Assembly (NCBI RefSeq): GCF_016907775.1
Contig: NZ_JAFBCO010000001.1
Span: 1,054,001-1,118,000, forward strand
Reading direction: 5' to 3'
Origin: Pseudoglutamicibacter cumminsii
GTDB lineage: Bacteria > Actinomycetota > Actinomycetes > Actinomycetales > Micrococcaceae
Length of the DNA stretch: 64,000 bases
Position 1 is the first letter of the stretch; every line of letters starts with the position of its first letter. The translations under genes were made by a program, and so were the position numbers. Below, piece after piece: positions 43,539-53,904 of this stretch. The notes beneath the pieces were generated by a model. The model ran no database searches. It was given only the letters and a program-made list of their open reading frames with translations, and was not told where the DNA came from.

Positions 43539-44702
43539 ATGGAATTCGGTATCTTCACCGTCGGAGACCTCACCCCGGACCCCACCACCGGCAAAATCCA
43601 GACCGAACACGAACGTCTCCGGTCCATCCAGAAATACGCGATCAAAGCCGAAGAAGTTGGCCTCGACTTCTTCGCACAAGGCGAGCACCACAACCCACCT
43701 TTCGTCGTGTCCTCACCAACCACCAACCTCGCCTACATCGCCGCGAAAACCGAGCGCATCAAACTCACCACCTCAACAACCCTCATCACCACCAACGATC
43801 CCGTCCTCATCGCCGAGGACTACACGATGCTGCAGCACGTATCCGGCGGCCGCATCGACCTCATGATGGGCCGCGGCAACACCGGCCCCGTCTACCCGTG
43901 GTTCGGCAAAGATATCCGCCAAGGCATCCCACTCGCGATCGAGAACTACCACCTGCTGCGCAAACTCTTCCGCGAAGAAACCGTGAACTGGGAAGGTAAA
44001 TTCCGCACCCCGCTCCACGGCTTCACGCTCGCGCCACGCCCACTCAACGACACCCCACCATTCGTGTGGCACGGCTCCATCCGCTCCCCAGAAATCGCAG
44101 AACAGGCCGCCTTCTACGGCGACGGCTTCTTCCACAACAACATCTTCTGGAACATGGAACACACCGCATCCATGGTCCAGCTCTACCGCGAACGCTACGA
44201 ACACTACGGTCACGGCGGAGCCGAGCAAGCCATCGTCGGCCTGGGCGGCCACATCTTCGTAAGCGAAACCGAGAAGAAAGCCAAGGAATTCTTCCGTCCA
44301 TACTTCGACAAGGCGCCCGTCTACGGTTACGGGCCGTCGCTTGAAGAGTTCACGCGGGACACGCCACTGACCGTCGGCACCGTGGATCAAGTGATCGAAC
44401 GGACGCTTGGATTCGCCGATGCGGTGGGCGACTACCAGCGGCAAGGCTTCCTGATCGACCACGCAGGCCTGCCGGAAGAGGTTGTGTTGGAGCAGATCGA
44501 GATCCTCGGCCGCGAGATCGTGCCCGTGCTCCGCCGCGAATTCGAGGCGCGCAGACCTGCCGGCGTCCCGTCGCGGGCACCAAGCCACGAAGAGCTCGCC
44601 GCCCTGCCGAAGGATCACGACTACCACCAGGTCATCTCGTCGCCAGTCGCCCGCGCGGCAGAAGCCGCGAAGCGGGCCGAAGCGGCGGAGAGCAACAACT
44701 AA
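43539..44702 (+). CDS. LLM class flavin-dependent oxidoreductase, CE1758-like
   Basis: 387 residues from the ATG at 43539, behind AGGAG. It is a luciferase-like monooxygenase fold (MEFGIFTVGDLTPDP, DFFAQGEHHNPPFVVSSP, RIDLMMGRGNTGPVYPWFG and AFYGDGFFHNNIFW). It belongs to the actinobacterial group typically encoded next to a CE1759-type FMN reductase, as here. It probably uses reduced FMN delivered by the next gene; the substrate is unknown. Confidence 0.85.
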   Translation: MEFGIFTVGDLTPDPTTGKIQTEHERLRSIQKYAIKAEEVGLDFFAQGEHHNPPFVVSSPTTNLAYIAAKTERIKLTTSTTLITTNDPVLIAEDYTMLQHVSGGRIDLMMGRGNTGPVYPWFGKDIRQGIPLAIENYHLLRKLFREETVNWEGKFRTPLHGFTLAPRPLNDTPPFVWHGSIRSPEIAEQAAFYGDGFFHNNIFWNMEHTASMVQLYRERYEHYGHGGAEQAIVGLGGHIFVSETEKKAKEFFRPYFDKAPVYGYGPSLEEFTRDTPLTVGTVDQVIERTLGFADAVGDYQRQGFLIDHAGLPEEVVLEQIEILGREIVPVLRREFEARRPAGVPSRAPSHEELAALPKDHDYHQVISSPVARAAEAAKRAEAAESNN

Positions 44703-44713
44703 GAGGGGGAGAC

Positions 44714-45397
44714 ATGGCACTCAAACTTGTTGCAGTAACAGCGGGGCTTTCGCAGCCATCGAGCACCAGGCTTTTGACCGATCAGATCGTCAACGCCGTC
44801 CGCGCCTCGGTGACCGCGCGCGGCGAAGACGTTGAGGCAGAGGTCATTGAGGTTCGTGAGATCGCGCAAGATCTCACGCAGACGATGCTGACCGGCGGGA
44901 TGCCGACCCCGAAACTCACTGAGGTGCGCGAAAAACTTGCGGCGGCCGATGGTGTTGTTGCGGTGACGCCGGTGTTCACCGCGAGCATGTCGGGGCTGTT
45001 TAAGATGCTGTTTGATTCGCTCGATGTGGATACGTTGCGGGGTGTTCCGGTGCTGGCGGCGGCGACGGCGGGGACGCCGCGGCACCAGCTGGTGATTGAT
45101 CATGCGATGCGCCCGATGTTCGCGTACCTGCACACGACCGTGGTCCCGACTGGTGTGTTCGCGGCGACCGAAGATTTCGGGACGGCAGCGGGGAAGGGGC
45201 TTGCTGGACGTATTGCGCAGGCAGCGGATGAGCTCACCCAAGCGATGATGAGCTTCGGCAACACAGTTGCTGGTTTCACCGCAACGCAGCAGCCGGCCGG
45301 GAAGGGCGGGCGTCAGCGGACGTCCGGGAATGAGCTGACGGACGTGGTGGATTTCGCGACCCTGCTCGAGGGACACGACGGAACCCCAACTTCCTAA
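44714..45397 (+). CDS. NAD(P)H-dependent FMN reductase, CE1759-like partner of the LLM oxidoreductase
   Basis: 227 residues with a flavodoxin-like fold: LVAVTAGLSQPSSTRLLTDQ, VVAVTPVFTASMSGLFKMLFD and VLAAATAGTPRHQLV. AGAGGGGGA lies just before the ATG, and the gene starts 11 bases after the LLM stop, so the two form an operon and a two-component monooxygenase. Bases 45252-45277 resemble the ATTG-class dyad element in frame (SFGNTVAGF), but this may be ordinary protein conservation. Confidence 0.85.
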   Translation: MALKLVAVTAGLSQPSSTRLLTDQIVNAVRASVTARGEDVEAEVIEVREIAQDLTQTMLTGGMPTPKLTEVREKLAAADGVVAVTPVFTASMSGLFKMLFDSLDVDTLRGVPVLAAATAGTPRHQLVIDHAMRPMFAYLHTTVVPTGVFAATEDFGTAAGKGLAGRIAQAADELTQAMMSFGNTVAGFTATQQPAGKGGRQRTSGNELTDVVDFATLLEGHDGTPTS

Positions 45398-45724
45398 CGC
45401 CTAACCCCACCAAATTAACCTTCGGCACAAAAATTGTAGTTATTTCGTTGGTAGTGCCGCTGCCGCTGGCAGCGGCAGGGGAGTAACAGCCGTGCCACGG
45501 GGCACGGCCACACCACCAAGGCACGCGGCCGCAGCAGACCAAGGCGCAGTGGCACCGGAACCCGCGGCGAAAAATAACAGCACTAGCGATGCCGAAGGTT
45601 AAAACGGGAGGGTGGCTGCGCAAAAATAGCAGCACTCACGTTGCTCAAGGTTGTTTCGGTTCTCGAACCGGGCTGCGTTATTTCAGCAATTACGTTGCCC
45701 AAGATTAAAACGGGGGACGTACAG
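45398..45724. other. 327-bp intergenic region with dyad elements
   Basis: One rightward unit at 45415-45444 and composite block C at 45570-45709. The intervening 125 bases are GC-rich with GGCAGCGGCAG-type short repeats and no gene. The ribosome-binding GGGGGA of the next gene directly abuts block C. Confidence 0.65.
45570..45709. repeat. About 140-bp composite block of dyad elements, copy C
   Basis: Three leftward units in the same order and spacing as blocks A and B, but more diverged. With block B it brackets the LLM/FMN reductase pair. Confidence 0.72.
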
Positions 45725-46384
45725 TTGTATCCCGTGAGCGAGAACCAAACACCAGACGAGAACCAAACCCCCGAGCACGTCGTCGGCGTCGGCCCCTGGG
45801 AAGGCCCCCACCCCGAAGGCGACCACTGGGACCTCGAACTCCTCACCCACGGCGACCGCCGCAACGTCCTCGACGAATACCGCTACTGGAAACACGAAGC
45901 TATCGTCGCCGACCTCAACGCCCGCCGCCACCCGCTCCACATCGCCATCGAAAACTGGCAACACGACTTCAACATCGGCACCGTCGTCCGGAACGCCAAC
46001 GCATTCAACGCCGCCGCCGTCCACATCGTAGGCCGCCGCCGCTGGAACCGCCGCGGCGCCATGGTCACCGACCGCTACATGACCGTCATGCATCACCCGA
46101 CCGTCGAAGACTTCGTGGCCTGGGCCCGGCAAGAAAACATCCCGATCCTCGGGGTCGACATTTTCCCCGACTCCGTCCAACTGGAAACCTACAACCTCCC
46201 AGAACGATGCGTGCTCGTCTTCGGGCAAGAAGGCCCCGGCCTCTCCGAAGAAATGCGGTCAGCCGCGAAAGACACCCTCTCCATCGAACAATTTGGATCA
46301 ACCCGCTCGATCAACGCCGGCGTCGCCAGCGGAATCGCGATGCACGCCTGGATCCGCCAGCACGTCTTTAACCAACACCCCTAA
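45725..46384 (+). CDS. SpoU/TrmH family RNA 2'-O-methyltransferase
   Basis: 219 residues if the TTG at 45725 is used (GGGGGA 7 bases upstream); a GTG at 45734 is the alternative. The SPOUT motifs are clear: motif 1 NIGTVVRNANAF, motif 2 LVFGQEGPGLSEEM and motif 3 STRSINAGVASGIAMHAW. It transfers a methyl group from SAM to a ribose of tRNA or rRNA; the position is not known. Confidence 0.88.
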   Translation: MYPVSENQTPDENQTPEHVVGVGPWEGPHPEGDHWDLELLTHGDRRNVLDEYRYWKHEAIVADLNARRHPLHIAIENWQHDFNIGTVVRNANAFNAAAVHIVGRRRWNRRGAMVTDRYMTVMHHPTVEDFVAWARQENIPILGVDIFPDSVQLETYNLPERCVLVFGQEGPGLSEEMRSAAKDTLSIEQFGSTRSINAGVASGIAMHAWIRQHVFNQHP

Positions 46385-46619
46385 ACGCCAGCCCGCGCGG
46401 TGTTTCACGCCACACTGCGCAACTCACCCCGCCCCGCGCCACCCCAGCGCTCCAACGCAGCGCTGCACCAGCGCGGGTCGGTAGCATAGAGGAAGACAGC
46501 GGCACCGCCTTCCAGCGGAACCGTTACGTGCGCACACGCCGGCCGGCACGCAAGACCACGCTGGCCAGCACATCGTGCGCCTAGACAGCCGCGCCAGCCC
46601 CTATATAGAAGGAGCCCAC

Positions 46620-47641
<1,022 letters not shown>

Positions 47642-47642
<1 letters not shown>

Positions 47643-48055
47643 TGATTGGCCGTAACTTGTTAGGGATCCCGGAGACGCGGATCCCGGAAAACCCTGAGTT
47701 GATTGCCCGGTACGATGCGGGCGATGAGGCTGAGGATTTGGTGCGTCAGTTCCCTGCCGAGCAGCTTCCATGGGCTTTGATGGCCGAGGATGCTGCCGCC
47801 GATGGCCGCGACATTGAGGCGTACGCGTTTGCCCGGGTGGGTTACCACCGTGGACTGGATGCGTTGCGTCGCGCTGGCTGGAAGGGGCAGGGCCCGGTTC
47901 CTTACGAGCATGAGCCGAACCGTGGTTTCTTGCGTTGCTTGTACCAGTTGAAGCTCGCTGCCGAGCGGATTGGTGAAACCGAAGAGGTCCAGCGGATCAG
48001 CGATTTCTTGCGCGATTCGGACCCGGATGCGGAAGCGAAGCTCGCCGCCAACTAG
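47642..48055 (+). CDS. DUF3151 family protein
   Basis: 137 residues. The ATG overlaps the aldolase stop (TAATG), so translation is coupled. The block GIPETRIPENPELIARYDAG, the ALMAEDAAADGRDIEAYAFARVGYHRGLDALRRAGWKG region and the PNRGFLRCLYQLKLAA segment fit DUF3151, which regularly follows fba in actinobacteria. Function unknown. Confidence 0.85.
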
Positions 48056-48064
48056 CCCTCTTTT

Positions 48065-48146
48065 TAACCTTCGGCATCAAAATTGCTGCAAATTTATGCG
48101 AGAGCATTAATTTTTTTACAGCAATTTTGATGCCGAAGATGTTTAA
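48065..48146. repeat. Inverted pair of dyad elements (20-bp perfect arms); likely bidirectional terminator
   Basis: Arms 48069-48088 and 48119-48138 are perfectly complementary ATTG-class units. The pair lies between the DUF3151 gene (+) and the acyl-CoA dehydrogenase gene (-). It is the last member of the family seen in the window. Confidence 0.85.
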
Positions 48147-48188
48147 ACCGCGGTTTCGCGCCGCTTGCGGCGCGCCCGCATGACCCCG

Positions 48189-49415
48189 CTAGCTTGCGAA
48201 GGCGCTGATGCCCGTGAGCTTTTCGCCCAGGATCAGCGTGTGCACCTCGTCGGTGCCTTCATAGGTTCGCACCGACTCGAGGTTGTTCGCGTGCCGCAGC
48301 GGCGAATAATCCAACGTGATGCCGTTACCGCCGCACACCGTGCGCGCCTCCCGCGCAATCTCAATCGCGGTCTTGACGTTCGCTAGCTTCGCAACGGAAA
48401 TCTGGTGGAACTCCAACGTCCCCTCATCCTTCGCCCGGCCCAACTGCAGAGCCAACAACTGGCCCTTATTCAGCTCGACCGTCATCCGCGCGAGCTTCTC
48501 CTGCGTCAACTGGAACGCCGCCAACGGCCGCCCAAACTGTTCACGCTCCAACGCATACCCCAGCGCCGCCTCAATCGAATCTCGCGCGGCACCCATCGCG
48601 CCCCACGCGATTCCGTACCGCGCCTCATTCAAGCACGCGAGCGGGCCACTCAACCCCTGAGCGCCCGGAAGCAACGCATCCGCGCCAAGCCGCACCCCAT
48701 CCAGGGTGATGTCGCACTGCAACGAAGCGCGCATCGAAAGCTTCTGCGTGATCGGTGTGGCCACAAACCCTTCCGAATCAGTCGGCACAATGAACCCGCG
48801 AACCATCGAATCCACACCCGGCTTCACGCGGGCCTCATCCAAAACACCAGCTGCCGCTGCGTCCTCGTTGCTCACGTGCGCCCAAATCACCGCAACCTGC
48901 GCGATCGACGCCAGCCCGATCCACCGCTTAGCCCCATCCAGGACCCATTCGCCGTCAACCCAGCGGGCACGGGTAAGCATCGAGACCGGGTCGGATCCCG
49001 CGGTCGGCTCCGTCAACCCGAAACAACCAATCACCTCACCCGCCGCCATCCGTGGAAGCCACTGCTGCTTCTGCTCCTCGGAGCCATGCTTATAGATCGC
49101 CGACATCGCGAGCGAACCCTGCACCGAAACCACGGTGCGCAAACCAGAGTCCCCGGCCTCAAGCTCTTGCATCGCGAGCCCGTATTCGACCGCGGACCGC
49201 CCCGCGCACCCGTAGCCGCTCAGGTGCATCCCGAACAGCCCCTCGGCCGCCATTTTCGGCAGCAACTCAACCGGAAGTGTCGCGGAATCGAACCACTCGG
49301 CGATGTTCGGCCGGATCTCGGCGTCCACAAACGCCGCCACGCGGTCGCGGGTCTCGCGCTCGGTTTCGCTAAGCATCCCGTCGATGTTCATGAGGTCTGT
49401 CCGGTTGCGTGGCAT
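48189..49415 (-). CDS. gcdH: Glutaryl-CoA dehydrogenase-like acyl-CoA dehydrogenase
   Basis: 408 residues. It would oxidise and decarboxylate glutaryl-CoA to crotonyl-CoA using FAD. It shares the GcdH blocks FGLTEPTAGSDP, KLSMRAS, LPGAQGLSGPLACLNEARYG, IAWGAMGAARD and CGGNGITLDYSPLRHANNLE. The catalytic Glu is in VRTYEGTDEVHTLILG. The divergent neighbour codes for a CaiB-type CoA transferase and then an organic-acid transporter, which supports glutarate use. The start may be the ATG nine codons in. Confidence 0.85.
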   Translation of the reverse strand: MPRNRTDLMNIDGMLSETERETRDRVAAFVDAEIRPNIAEWFDSATLPVELLPKMAAEGLFGMHLSGYGCAGRSAVEYGLAMQELEAGDSGLRTVVSVQGSLAMSAIYKHGSEEQKQQWLPRMAAGEVIGCFGLTEPTAGSDPVSMLTRARWVDGEWVLDGAKRWIGLASIAQVAVIWAHVSNEDAAAAGVLDEARVKPGVDSMVRGFIVPTDSEGFVATPITQKLSMRASLQCDITLDGVRLGADALLPGAQGLSGPLACLNEARYGIAWGAMGAARDSIEAALGYALEREQFGRPLAAFQLTQEKLARMTVELNKGQLLALQLGRAKDEGTLEFHQISVAKLANVKTAIEIAREARTVCGGNGITLDYSPLRHANNLESVRTYEGTDEVHTLILGEKLTGISAFAS

Positions 49416-49746
49416 GGGTTCCCTTCCGTGATGATGCCGATGCGGTACGTGCTGCGCCGCGGCCGTTGCGTTCGTGGTTGGTTGCGTTGGTGGTCAGCGC
49501 ACGATGTGCTCTCAAGCAATCAGGTCTGTTGCGTGGGTCACATCCTAGGGTCCATCTTGCCACCGGATGGCGCGCGGCGGAAAACTAGGGCCGGGGCGCG
49601 CCGCTGGCGCCGGGCCGGGCAGTCGTGCTCGCGCCGCACCCCGGTCGCAGCCGCTCGTCACCGGTCGCGCCCACGGCGACCGTGCCTCGTGTCTGGACCT
49701 AAACTCCGTCTAGATTCTGGACAGCTCGGGTTCGCCGTGATGTCAT
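49416..49746. other. 331-bp divergent promoter region
   Basis: It lies between gcdH (-) and the CoA transferase gene (+). It is GC-rich around 49580-49690. No repeat unit, RNA or convincing small gene seen. The shared regulation of the two transcripts must lie here; no clear operator was identified. Confidence 0.5.
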
Positions 49747-50949
49747 GTGACTATGCTCACATCAGGTGCAGGTCAGGTTCGGGGCCGTGACGCGGCCCAG
49801 GCTAAAGCCCAAATGAAAGGCCCCTTGGAGGGTCTCGTCGTCGCGGATTTCACCCGTATTCTTGCGGGTCCGTATGCGACGATGTTGCTCGCTGACCTCG
49901 GCGCTACCGTCATTAAGGTTGAGTCTCCCAGCGGCGACGACACCCGCACGTGGCAACCCCCGGCCCGCGACGGCGAAGCCACCTACTACCTGGGCGTCAA
50001 CCGCAATAAGCACGCAATCGCCCTGAACCTGAAAGACCCACACGACCTCGAAACCGCCCACCGCATCGTCGCCAAGGCCGACGTTTTCATGGAGAATTTC
50101 CGTCCCGGCGGCCTCAAACAGTTCGGCCTGGACCCGCAGAGTGTTCGAGACAAGCATCCGCACGTGGTCCACGCGAGCATCACTGGTTTCGGCTCCCGCG
50201 GCGGCGCGGACATGCCCGGCTACGACTTGCTGGCCCAAGCGACCTCTGGCTTTATGTCTCTCACCGGCGAACCTGACGGCGACCCGCAGCGCGGCGGCGT
50301 GGCGATCTTCGACATCATGGCTGGCCTTCACGCGGCCGTCGGCGTCCTCGCTGCCCTTCGTCAACGTGAACAGACCGGCCGCGGCCAGCACATTGAAGTC
50401 AACCTCTTGAGTTCTGCGCTGTCGGGGCTGGCGAATCAAACCTCGGGTTTCGTCGGCGCGGGCGCGGTCCCATTCCGGATGGGCAACGACCATCCGAGCC
50501 TGTTCCCGTACGGCCCGTTCATGTGTTCCGACCGGCATGTGGTGATTTGCGTGGGTAACGACCGCCAGTTCGCGTTGCTCGCCAAGGTGCTCGGCACGCC
50601 TGAGCTCGCGGAGAACGAGGACTACGCGACGATGCCCGCCCGCAACCGCAACCGGGATGCGTTGCGCCCCCTGCTTGAACAGCAGCTCGCGCGCGCCACG
50701 GCCGACGAATGGGCCGCAACCTTCCGCAAGGTGGGGCTTCCGGCGTCGCCGATCCTTGGGGTCGACGAGGGTGTTGCGTTTGCTGATTCGCTCGGCTTGG
50801 ATCCGGTGATGACACCGGAAGGCAATCCCGATGGGGTGCCTACGGTGCGTACGCCGTTGTGGCTTTCGGACGCGGAGCCTGCGTATCACAAGGAGCCGCC
50901 ACGGATAGATGAGGATCGTGATGCAATCTTGGCGTGGCTCAAAGACTAA
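49747..50949 (+). CDS. CaiB/BaiF family CoA transferase (glutarate CoA transferase-like)
   Basis: 400 residues from a GTG; an ATG at 49753 or at 49813 (MKGPLEGLVVADFTR) are alternative starts. Family III CoA transferase with LEGLVVADFTRILAGPYATM, the catalytic Asp in MPGYDLLAQATSGFMSLTGE, RGQHIEVNLLSSALSGLANQ and MGNDHPSLFPYGPF. This pattern is closest to the SUGCT/GcdG group, which moves CoA from succinyl-CoA to glutarate. Position beside gcdH and a dicarboxylate-type transporter supports that role. Confidence 0.82.
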   Translation: MTMLTSGAGQVRGRDAAQAKAQMKGPLEGLVVADFTRILAGPYATMLLADLGATVIKVESPSGDDTRTWQPPARDGEATYYLGVNRNKHAIALNLKDPHDLETAHRIVAKADVFMENFRPGGLKQFGLDPQSVRDKHPHVVHASITGFGSRGGADMPGYDLLAQATSGFMSLTGEPDGDPQRGGVAIFDIMAGLHAAVGVLAALRQREQTGRGQHIEVNLLSSALSGLANQTSGFVGAGAVPFRMGNDHPSLFPYGPFMCSDRHVVICVGNDRQFALLAKVLGTPELAENEDYATMPARNRNRDALRPLLEQQLARATADEWAATFRKVGLPASPILGVDEGVAFADSLGLDPVMTPEGNPDGVPTVRTPLWLSDAEPAYHKEPPRIDEDRDAILAWLKD

Positions 50950-52351
50950 CCGCGCCACAGATCAGCCGGCGCCGGAACGCACGCGGCAGGCCCGTAAAGC
51001 GGGTTTCGCGGCGTTCATTGGCACGACCATCGAATGGTATGACTTCTACACGTATTCAACCGCGGCCGCCCTCGTTCTAGGGCCGCTGTTTTTCCCGGGG
51101 GAGCTCGGGGTTCTGGCGTCGTTCGCGACGTTCTGGGTTGGTTTCCTCGCCCGCCCTCTCGGAGGCGTGATTTTCGGCCACTGGGGTGACACGTTCGGCC
51201 GCAAGAACGCCCTCATCACAACGCTGTTGCTTATGGGCGGCTGCACGACTGCGGTCGGTTTGCTCCCAACCTACGATGTGGTGGGCTGGTGGGCGCCGGC
51301 TGCTCTGGTTGTTCTGCGGCTGGTGCAGGGCGTCGCGATGGGCGGCGAATGGGGCGGGGCCGTGGTGCTCGCCGCGGAGCACGCTCCCGGAAACCGCGGG
51401 ATCTTGTACGCGGCGTTCGCGCAGCAAGGATCCCCAGCCGGAAACCTGTGCGCCTCTGGCGTGTGGCTTCTAGTTGCGATGCTTCCAGACGACGCGTTTT
51501 TCACGTGGGGCTGGCGCGTCCCGTTCCTCATATCCGCGGCACTCGTAGCGATCGGCTTGTGGATCAGGGTCTCGGTTGACGAATCGCCTGCGATGATGCG
51601 CGGCAACCTCCACCGCCATGATGATGACCTGGCCACCGCGCCGGCTCGTGCCTCAAGCACCGCCACCGCAATCAAGCCTGCGCCAGCCGGCAACCCCACG
51701 AAGCCCGGGTCGCGAGCTCGCCGCGAGGCTCCCATCGTGACGTTGTTCCGGGAGCATAAGGCGATGGTTTTGTGGGGCGTGGGCGCGAGCGTTTTGGCGA
51801 CCACGGTCACGTATTTCAAGGCTACGCTCGCGCTTTCGTGGGCCACGGATGCGGGCTTGTTCTCTCGGCAGGGTTTCCTGGCGATGGTCACGGCGGCCTT
51901 GGTGGTGCAGTTCTGTGTTCAGCCGCTGGGTGCGCTGTTGGTGCATCGTGCGAAGGAGCGCGGCCGCGTCCGCCGTACGGTCGCCGCGATGCTGAGCCCT
52001 GAGATCGTGTTGCTTCCGCTCATGTTCGTTCTGATCAGCACGGGCAACCCGGTGCTTGCGCTCGCGGGGATTTTCGCGGTGACCGTCCCGCACGCGCTGT
52101 ATTTCTCAGCACTCGCGGGCTTGCTCTCGGAATCATTCCCGCCCGAGGTCCGGTACACGGGCATTTCGTTGAGTTATCAGGTCGCTTCATCGGTGTTCTC
52201 GGGATCGGCCCCGCTCATCGGGTCCGCGATGCTCACGATGACCAGCGGGCACATCTGGCCTGTTGCGGTGATGGCGTCGTCGTTCGCCGTATTGACGTTG
52301 GTTTCGGCTCTCAAGCTGTGTGGTTCTGGGATTGATAGAATCAGGGAGTAA
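50909..52351 (+). CDS. MFS transporter, metabolite:H+ symporter (MHS) family
   Basis: 480 residues, about 12 membrane helices. The start IGTTIEWYDFYTYSTAAAL, then WVGFLARPLGGVIFGHWGDTFGRKNAL, is diagnostic of the MHS branch (ProP, KgtP, ShiA). A basic, Ala/Pro-rich loop lies between the two halves. It overlaps the CoA transferase gene by 41 bases in another frame, so a start a few codons later is possible. Likely importer of glutarate or a related acid for the adjacent enzymes; this is inferred from context. Confidence 0.82.
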   Translation: MRIVMQSWRGSKTNRATDQPAPERTRQARKAGFAAFIGTTIEWYDFYTYSTAAALVLGPLFFPGELGVLASFATFWVGFLARPLGGVIFGHWGDTFGRKNALITTLLLMGGCTTAVGLLPTYDVVGWWAPAALVVLRLVQGVAMGGEWGGAVVLAAEHAPGNRGILYAAFAQQGSPAGNLCASGVWLLVAMLPDDAFFTWGWRVPFLISAALVAIGLWIRVSVDESPAMMRGNLHRHDDDLATAPARASSTATAIKPAPAGNPTKPGSRARREAPIVTLFREHKAMVLWGVGASVLATTVTYFKATLALSWATDAGLFSRQGFLAMVTAALVVQFCVQPLGALLVHRAKERGRVRRTVAAMLSPEIVLLPLMFVLISTGNPVLALAGIFAVTVPHALYFSALAGLLSESFPPEVRYTGISLSYQVASSVFSGSAPLIGSAMLTMTSGHIWPVAVMASSFAVLTLVSALKLCGSGIDRIRE

Positions 52352-52352
52352 G

Positions 52353-52399
52353 ACCCTCAGCCGAAAGCGCGCGCTGGCGCGTGCGCCGACGATGAGGGT
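52353..52399 (+). terminator. Hairpin between the MHS transporter gene and purA
   Basis: ACCCTCA (52353-52359) pairs with TGAGGGT (52393-52399), and GCGCGCGC with GCGTGCGC inside. A short T run follows. Confidence 0.6.
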
Positions 52400-52446
52400 G
52401 TTTCCCTGCCAACGCACTAGAAGAAATGTGCGCGAGGAGTAGATGC

Positions 52447-53748
52447 ATGCCGGCCGTCGTTATTGTTGGCGCCCAGTGGGGCGATGAAGGCAAAGGCAAA
52501 GCAACCGACCTGATAGGTGGTCGTGTTGATTACGTTGTGAAACCGAATGGCGGTAACAACGCAGGTCACACCGTTGTGGTGGGTGGTGAAAAGTATGAGC
52601 TCAAGCTCATCCCGGCAGGTATTTTGGCCCCGAACGTGATCCCTGTTTTGGGTAACGGTTGCGTTGTGAACCTTGAGGCGCTCTTCGAGGAGATCGATGC
52701 GCTTGAGGCCCGCGGCGCGGACACGTCGCGTTTGCGTGTTTCCGCGAACGCTCACTTGGTTGCCCCGTACCACCAGACTCTGGATAAGGTCACGGAACGC
52801 TTTCTGGGTAAGCGCGCGATCGGCACCACTGGCCGCGGCATCGGCCCAACCTACATGGATAAGATCGGCCGTCTCGGCATCCGCGTCCAGGACATCTTCG
52901 ATGAATCGATTCTGCGTCAGAAGATCGAGGGCTCGCTGCGTCAGAAGAACGAACTCCTGGTCAAGGTGTATAACCGCCGTGCGGTGACGGTCGAGGAGAT
53001 TGTCGAATATTTCTTGAGCTTCGCTGACCGCCTGCGCCCGATGGTGATCGACGCTGAGCTCGAACTCAACAAGGCGCTCGATGAGGGCAAGGTTGTTCTC
53101 ATGGAGGGCGGCCAGGCGACGTTCTTGGACGTGGACCACGGAACGTACCCGTTCGTGACGTCCTCGAACCCAACCGCCGGCGGCGCGTCCGTGGGCGCGG
53201 GCATCGGCCCGACCCGCATCCAGCGTTCGATCGGCATCATCAAGGCGTACACGACCCGCGTGGGTGCCGGCCCGTTCCCGACCGAGCTGTTCGATGACAT
53301 GGGCGAGCGCTTGCGCACCGTGGGTGGCGAGTTCGGCGTCAACACGGGCCGTCCGCGCCGCACCGGCTGGTACGACGCCGTGATGGCTCGCTATGCGTCC
53401 CGCGTGAACGGCTTCACCGACTACTTCCTGACCAAACTCGACGTTTTGACCGGTATCGAGAAGATCCCGGTGTGCGTCGCATACGACGTTGACGGTGTGC
53501 GCCACGACGAAGTCCCGATGACGCAGTCCGAGTTCCATCACGCTAAGCCGATCTTCGAGTACTTCGATGGCTGGACCGAGGACATTTCGAGCGCTCGTAC
53601 GCTCGATGACCTTCCAGAGAATGCCCGTAAATACGTCAAGGCGCTCGAGGAGATGTCCGGCTGCCGCTTCTCCGCGATCGGTGTGGGTCCGGACCGTGAC
53701 GCGACCATCGTCGTGCGCGATCTGATCGGCCCGGTTGAGGACAACTGA
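52447..53748 (+). CDS. purA: Adenylosuccinate synthetase
   Basis: 433 residues. The ATG at 52447 is preceded by GAGGAG at 8 bases and begins [20 protein letters not shown]. It joins IMP and aspartate with GTP in AMP synthesis. Conserved blocks: [64 protein letters not shown] and [13 protein letters not shown]. Length matches the family. It is followed by a strong hairpin. Confidence 0.97.
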   Translation: MPAVVIVGAQWGDEGKGKATDLIGGRVDYVVKPNGGNNAGHTVVVGGEKYELKLIPAGILAPNVIPVLGNGCVVNLEALFEEIDALEARGADTSRLRVSANAHLVAPYHQTLDKVTERFLGKRAIGTTGRGIGPTYMDKIGRLGIRVQDIFDESILRQKIEGSLRQKNELLVKVYNRRAVTVEEIVEYFLSFADRLRPMVIDAELELNKALDEGKVVLMEGGQATFLDVDHGTYPFVTSSNPTAGGASVGAGIGPTRIQRSIGIIKAYTTRVGAGPFPTELFDDMGERLRTVGGEFGVNTGRPRRTGWYDAVMARYASRVNGFTDYFLTKLDVLTGIEKIPVCVAYDVDGVRHDEVPMTQSEFHHAKPIFEYFDGWTEDISSARTLDDLPENARKYVKALEEMSGCRFSAIGVGPDRDATIVVRDLIGPVEDN

Positions 53749-53805
53749 GCCTGAAGTCAACTGACCCCATCGGGCCCTGAAAAGACCGTTACTAACATGT
53801 GAAGC

Positions 53806-53839
53806 CAGCGTGCATAGAGCGTTTGTTCTATGCACGCTG
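53806..53839 (+). terminator. Terminator hairpin after purA
   Basis: CAGCGTGCATAGA (53806-53818) and TCTATGCACGCTG (53827-53839) form a perfect 13-bp stem. Confidence 0.75.
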
Positions 53840-53904
53840 TGCTTTACCCCTGAGTGTGTAGAGTAGGCCTCACACCGCTTGTTGCAGACAGCAAGGAGAA
53901 CGCG

